Shown piece by piece: positions 1 to 5,908 of a stretch of DNA of 5,908 nucleotides. The DNA lies in NCBI GenBank assembly GCA_012515725.1, contig JAAYXU010000252.1, forward strand, positions 1 through 5,908, given 5' to 3'. Origin of the DNA: Clostridiales bacterium. GTDB taxonomy: Bacteria; Bacillota; Clostridia; Christensenellales; UMGS416. The notes under the pieces were generated by a model. That model was not told where the DNA came from and searched no databases. It saw nothing but the letters and a program-made list of their open reading frames with translations. The position numbers were made by a program, and so were the translations under genes. Position 1 is the stretch's first letter. The number at the start of each line of letters is the position of its first letter.

Positions 1-3233
<3,233 letters not shown>

Positions 3234-3276
3234 TTTTAGACCTCCTTCATATTGTAAAGGGATATGGGATTATAGG

Positions 3277-3287
3277 CGGGTTGCCCG
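3277..3287 (-). other. Small hairpin in the PFOR leader
   Basis: CGGG and CCCG arms of four bases flank a TTG/CAA loop in the predicted 5' leader of PFOR, about 45 bases before the start codon. No run of T follows on the minus strand, so it is not a terminator. The hairpin is short and could be chance; it does not match a riboswitch class that I recognise. Confidence 0.3.
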
Positions 3288-3313
3288 TATAGATAAGCGC
3301 AATAATCCAAGCT

Positions 3314-3343
3314 ATTATAAGCATAACCCATATACTGTGTCAA
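3314..3343 (-). promoter_or_regulatory. Sigma-70/sigma-A promoter of the PFOR gene
   Basis: On the minus strand a perfect TTGACA (3343-3338) is followed after 18 bases by a perfect TATAAT (3319-3314). Transcription would start near 3307, leaving a leader of about 73 bases before the PFOR start codon. Both hexamers match the housekeeping consensus, so strong vegetative expression is expected. The start point is inferred from spacing. A second TATAAT lies inside the leader (3274-3269) but lacks a good -35. Confidence 0.8.
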
Positions 3344-3349
3344 GGAAAC

Positions 3350-3387
3350 CAAGACAAAACAGGGGATTTCCGCACCGGATAACCCCC
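3350..3387 (-). terminator. Probable intrinsic terminator of the fucosidase operon
   Basis: About 50 bases after the fucosidase stop, the minus strand has an imperfect stem: arm GGGGGTTATCCG (3387-3376), loop GTG, and arm CGGAAATCCCCT (3372-3361), with two mismatches and one G-T pair. It is followed by the T-rich stretch GTTTTGTCTTG. The layout is that of a Rho-independent terminator, and it lies just before the PFOR promoter, separating the two transcription units. The T tract is interrupted, so termination may be partial. Confidence 0.6.
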
Positions 3388-3410
3388 GGAGTGCGTTGTG
3401 CAGCCGATGA

Positions 3411-3434
3411 GGGGAAATTCTCCGGTCGTTCCCC
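3411..3434. repeat. Inverted repeat just after the fucosidase stop
   Basis: GGGGAA (3411-3416) and TTCCCC (3429-3434) form six-base inverted arms around a 12-base centre, two bases beyond the fucosidase stop codon. No T tract follows on the minus strand. It may add mRNA 3'-end structure in front of the terminator, or be chance. Confidence 0.3.
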
Positions 3435-3436
3435 GG

Positions 3437-4687
3437 TCATATGACGGCGTCGTCCATCTCCATACGCACGACCATAACCTCGCTTGCGAATTCCTCGACC
3501 GGCAGGTTGAATAGATGTAAATACGGCTTTTCGGTCCACAGCCACGGGATAAGCTCCACGCTCCCGTCAATTTCCCTGCCGTCGTTGAGCAGCGTGATGC
3601 GGGAGGGCCGGACAGTCAGCGGGCGCAGCGAGAAGCCGCATGTCTGAGGTGGGGCGCACAGGCAGGCATAGAGGGTATTACCCCGCCGCGTCATGAGCGC
3701 TTCGTCCTTCATGACCCACGAACCGCCCGAGGGGCTGCTCTGCAGCAGGTGGCTGGCCGGAAGCGTATCCCGGAAGGCTTCGCCTACTCTTGCGTACCAG
3801 TCGCCGATGGCGGCGAAGGCCTTTTTGTAAGGCTCCGCGATGCTTCCGTCGGCGCAAGGCCCCACGTTCAATAGATAGTTGCCGCCCAGGCACAGCGTCC
3901 GGGCGATGCTCTCCATCATGAATCGGACGGTATAGTAGTCCTCCCGCTCCCGGTATCCCCAGCTCTGTCGGCCCAGAGACTGGCAGGCCTGGGTGGGCCG
4001 GGAGTAGGACATGCTCTCGGGCAGCTTGCGCTCGGGCGTGTCATAGTCGCCCGGCCCGGGCCCCCGGTCGTTGATGACCATCTGGGGATGAAGCCGTCGC
4101 AGAGTCTCGTTGATGGACGGATCGTCAAACCCCGCCACATTGACGTCCCAGAAAAACTGCCAGATCGTACCGTATCTGGTGCACAGCTCGACCACCTGGT
4201 TGCGGACATATTCGAGGTATCGCTCCTCATCGGGCTCGTCGCCGGGCCTGGGCCCGAACATCTCATGGTGGCGGCCTTGGTTGGGGTAGTTTTTATGATG
4301 CCAGTCGGGCAGTGAGTAATAAATGCCCAGCTTCACGTTCCTCCTGGCGCAGGCGTTGGCCAGCATATCCAGCACATCGCGGCCGTAGGGGGTATTGGTG
4401 ATCTTATAGTCGGAATACGCGGTGTCGTACATGCAGAAGCCGTCATGATGCTTGGCCGTAAAGACGACCGAGTCCATATGGGCCGACTCGCATAGATCAA
4501 GCCACGTATCCGGATCGTATGCAGTGGGGTTGAAGGAGTGCATGAGCGGCTCGTAATCAGCGCGCTTCATACTGCCCCGCCATAGTAACTGCTCATGCCA
4601 GGCAGGCAGCGCATAGAGACCCCAGTGAACGAACATGCCCAGCCGACTGTGGAAAAACCAGTCTCTCTCATCTCCGAATAGCTTCAT
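3437..4687 (-). CDS. GH29-family alpha-L-fucosidase, cytoplasmic
   Basis: Retaining glycoside hydrolase expected to release L-fucose from fucosylated glycans. The 416-residue product starts at MKLFGDERDW. An in-frame ATG 19 codons upstream lies inside the preceding gene, and the strong AGGAGG favours this start. The catalytic barrel shows family signatures: FVHWG at 19-23, KHHDGF at 79-84, YYSLPDWHH at 123-131, NDRG at 206-209, SWGY at 242-245 and GGNYLLNVGP at 268-277. By position D181 in FFWD is the likely nucleophile. E219 (in TPE) and E224 are candidate acid/bases, which I cannot decide between. Residues from about 325 onward look like the small C-terminal beta-sandwich. There is no signal peptide and no added carbohydrate-binding domain, so it likely acts inside the cell on imported short fucosides. 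It is the second gene of an operon, 13 bases after its partner. The family call is firm; the exact substrate linkage and subfamily are not known. Confidence 0.9.
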   Translation of the reverse strand: MKLFGDERDWFFHSRLGMFVHWGLYALPAWHEQLLWRGSMKRADYEPLMHSFNPTAYDPDTWLDLCESAHMDSVVFTAKHHDGFCMYDTAYSDYKITNTPYGRDVLDMLANACARRNVKLGIYYSLPDWHHKNYPNQGRHHEMFGPRPGDEPDEERYLEYVRNQVVELCTRYGTIWQFFWDVNVAGFDDPSINETLRRLHPQMVINDRGPGPGDYDTPERKLPESMSYSRPTQACQSLGRQSWGYREREDYYTVRFMMESIARTLCLGGNYLLNVGPCADGSIAEPYKKAFAAIGDWYARVGEAFRDTLPASHLLQSSPSGGSWVMKDEALMTRRGNTLYACLCAPPQTCGFSLRPLTVRPSRITLLNDGREIDGSVELIPWLWTEKPYLHLFNLPVEEFASEVMVVRMEMDDAVI

Positions 4688-4696
4688 TAATAGCTT

Positions 4697-4702
4697 CCTC
4701 CT
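4697..4702 (-). promoter_or_regulatory. Ribosome binding site of the fucosidase, overlapping the upstream stop
   Basis: AGGAGG sits nine bases before the ATG at 4687 and shares its first two bases with the TAG stop of the upstream gene. This fixes the fucosidase start and suggests translational coupling, since a ribosome ending the first gene would stop on the binding site of the second. Confidence 0.85.
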
Positions 4703-5552
4703 ATCGGATAATAGCAGTTTTACAGGGGCTGCTGCGACCGGCAAGAACCGGCGGACGCCGCTCTATAGCGGCCATGCCGATCTCTATGTCCTCGCGCGCC
4801 TCCTGTGGGGTCAGACACCCGACTGTTACCATGTCGCAGTCGCGCAGCACGGAGTAGTTGAACGTAATACCCACAAACGGTGTGCACCGGCCCGCGGCCA
4901 TGGGCTTGATGGTCATCACGGGCTTTTTTGCCGACCAGATGATCCTGTGTACCGACTCTATCTCGACCTGCATCAGGAAGCCCATGCAGTTGAATATCTG
5001 GATATATGTTTCCACATCGTATTCGTTGGCGTCGGCGTAGAGCACAAGCTCAGGCATGTGGGCTGAGAGCCCCGGGATCATATCGTGATCGCGTATCATC
5101 CGCAGGTAATCGGGCAGCCGGGGCATGGCGCGGAGGTTTTTGTTGACGAGCTGTTCGGCGGAGCTGTGATGGATGAGGCAGAAATCCGCGCCAAGTTTTT
5201 TACAGGCCGCTATTTTTTCCTCGGCCTCCCTGCGCCCGGCAGCGGTGTCGTCCACGTTGAGCGTCGGGGTATCGATGCGGATCATTCCGCGGCCGACCGT
5301 ATCCTCGGCCATCCGGATGGCGTCGTCGAGGAGCGGCGCGCCCAATATGGGCCCCATGACGGCGTCCACTCCGGACTGCAGACAGGGAATGAACACGTCG
5401 GAGACGGATCGGGCGCCGTCGTGCAGGTTCCTGATGAGGCTGTCAGCGGCAGCGCCGGTATGGCTGTAGCCCAAGAGCCAGTTGGTGCCGATGATCATGC
5501 GCGGTAGCGAACGGCCGCCTACCATCGTCCGGGGAAACTTTATGGACTCCAT
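4701..5552 (-). CDS. Conserved-looking protein of unknown function, probable TIM-barrel enzyme
   Basis: The product has 283 residues with no signal peptide or membrane segment. I do not recognise a named family. Alternating strands and helices suggest an (alpha/beta)8 barrel: MIIGTNWLLGYSH at 19-31, GVDAVMGP at 61-68, MIRIDTPTL at 90-98, DFCLIHHS at 123-130, MIPGLSAHMPE at 158-168, LMQVEIES at 193-200, VMTIKPMAAGR at 212-222 and MVTVGC at 241-246. Polar residues at strand ends (D63, H128, H129, H165, E168, E197, K216) are possible active-site groups. The end of the protein, a GCLTPQEAREDIEIG helix after a strand, resembles the C-terminal part of aldo/keto reductases, but no cofactor motif is certain. 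An aldolase-, isomerase- or reductase-like role in sugar breakdown is an inference from its tight pairing with the fucosidase. AGGG eight bases before the ATG at 5552 favours this start; an in-frame ATG at 5567 would add five residues and has no good binding site. Confidence 0.8.
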   Translation of the reverse strand: MESIKFPRTMVGGRSLPRMIIGTNWLLGYSHTGAAADSLIRNLHDGARSVSDVFIPCLQSGVDAVMGPILGAPLLDDAIRMAEDTVGRGMIRIDTPTLNVDDTAAGRREAEEKIAACKKLGADFCLIHHSSAEQLVNKNLRAMPRLPDYLRMIRDHDMIPGLSAHMPELVLYADANEYDVETYIQIFNCMGFLMQVEIESVHRIIWSAKKPVMTIKPMAAGRCTPFVGITFNYSVLRDCDMVTVGCLTPQEAREDIEIGMAAIERRPPVLAGRSSPCKTAIIR

Positions 5553-5559
5553 ATCTTTC

Positions 5560-5563
5560 ACCC
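5560..5563 (-). promoter_or_regulatory. Ribosome binding site deciding the start of the TIM-barrel gene
   Basis: AGGG (inside GAGGGTG) lies eight bases before the ATG at 5552. The in-frame ATG at 5567 overlaps this site and has nothing similar ahead of it, so the later start is preferred. Confidence 0.6.
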
Positions 5564-5631
5564 TCATTCTATCAGAATGGCCTGACCGGATGCTTCCGAA
5601 CTATTGAGAAATTGCGTCGCCTGGCTTGGGA

Positions 5632-5662
5632 ACTATATGCCGCATGGATGCGTCGTACGTAC
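5632..5662. promoter_or_regulatory. Possible operator and promoter elements between divergent genes
   Basis: This is the middle of the 223-base gap between the divergent genes. It contains an inverted repeat CGCAT-GG-ATGCG (5641-5652) and a perfect palindrome GTACGTAC (5655-5662). Next to them is a minus-strand -10-like TATAGT (5637-5632) without a clear -35, which would give a leader of about 73 bases for the operon. On the plus strand TTGCGT (5612-5617), 16 bases, then TATATG (5634-5639) is a weak candidate for the lipoprotein gene. The position suits a shared regulator site, but each element alone is short and could be chance. Confidence 0.3.
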
Positions 5663-5775
5663 TGTAATAATACCATGTTTCGCGTTGCCGGGAAAGCACC
5701 GTTTCGCTAAATGCGCCTGATCAACTGATTATACGCTTTGCGGCAGCGGAAAAATAGGGGAGGGGAAAAGCGTCT

Positions 5776-5908
5776 GTGGAGCATAAGAAAACAGCAAAAC
5801 AGCTGCTCTCTATGACTTCTAAAAACAATTCCCAACGCATCTATCGCGTGTCGGCAGCATTTCTAGCACTTATATTCCTTTTAACGCTGACCGCCTGTGG
5901 GCGGTTCA
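5776..5908 (+). CDS. N-terminus of a lipoprotein, cut by window edge
   Basis: Only 44 codons are visible. They encode a basic N-region, a hydrophobic core (about residues 25-38, VSAAFLALIFLLTL) and the lipobox LTAC with the lipidated cysteine at residue 41, so the protein is exported and anchored to the outer face of the membrane. The GTG start is chosen because GGAGGGG lies 10-17 bases ahead and a stop (TAG at 5755) closes the frame just upstream. An in-frame ATG at 5812 would give a more typical signal-peptide length (12 residues before the hydrophobic core) but lacks a clear binding site. The mature part is outside the window, so the function is unknown. A sugar ABC-transporter binding protein would suit the divergent fucosidase operon, but that is a guess from context. 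Confidence 0.7.
   Translation, partial: MEHKKTAKQLLSMTSKNNSQRIYRVSAAFLALIFLLTLTACGRF

Noticed and set aside
4688..4744. Longer N-terminus of the fucosidase starting at 4744
   Set aside because: The extra 19 residues would overlap the 3' end of the upstream gene and lie ahead of the strong AGGAGG, which points to the start at 4687; homology to the family begins after that start.
4635..5507. Plus-strand open frames of 143 and 140 codons
   Set aside because: They are antisense to the TIM-barrel gene and the start of the fucosidase, without a credible ribosome binding site or domain.
5566..5571. Extended -10-like element (TGA-TAGAAT) on the minus strand before the TIM-barrel gene
   Set aside because: Transcription would begin at or after the ribosome binding site of the gene, and no -35 is present.

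Overview
The window holds the 5' part of a large oxidoreductase gene, a two-gene sugar-processing cassette, and the beginning of a divergent lipoprotein gene. GC-rich coding sequence, strong AAGGAGG-type ribosome binding sites and a single-chain pyruvate:ferredoxin oxidoreductase (PFOR) point to a strict or facultative anaerobe. A Clostridia-type Firmicute is my best guess from style and gene content; nothing in the window proves it.

Positions 1-3233, minus strand: PFOR (nifJ), reading leftward out of the window. The first 1077 codons are present and uninterrupted; roughly 100 C-terminal residues are missing. Positions 3234-3436 are non-coding. They hold the PFOR promoter (consensus -35 and -10), a short leader with a small hairpin, and a probable intrinsic terminator for the gene to the right.

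Positions 3437-5552, minus strand: a two-gene operon. The upstream gene (4701-5552) encodes a 283-residue protein of unknown function that looks like a TIM barrel. The downstream gene (3437-4687) encodes a compact, leaderless GH29-type alpha-L-fucosidase. The ribosome binding site of the fucosidase overlaps the stop codon of its partner, so the two are probably translationally coupled and work in the cytoplasm.

Positions 5553-5775 are a divergent control region with short palindromes. From 5776 the plus strand encodes the N-terminus of a lipoprotein (signal peptide plus LTAC lipobox), cut by the window edge. One reading is a small fucoside-using locus: a surface lipoprotein, possibly a transporter binding protein, facing a cytoplasmic fucosidase and a companion enzyme. 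PFOR would be the separately controlled housekeeping gene next door. I see no CRISPR array, mobile element, tRNA or rRNA, and no clear sign of a wholly new system. The unassigned TIM-barrel protein is the main unknown.
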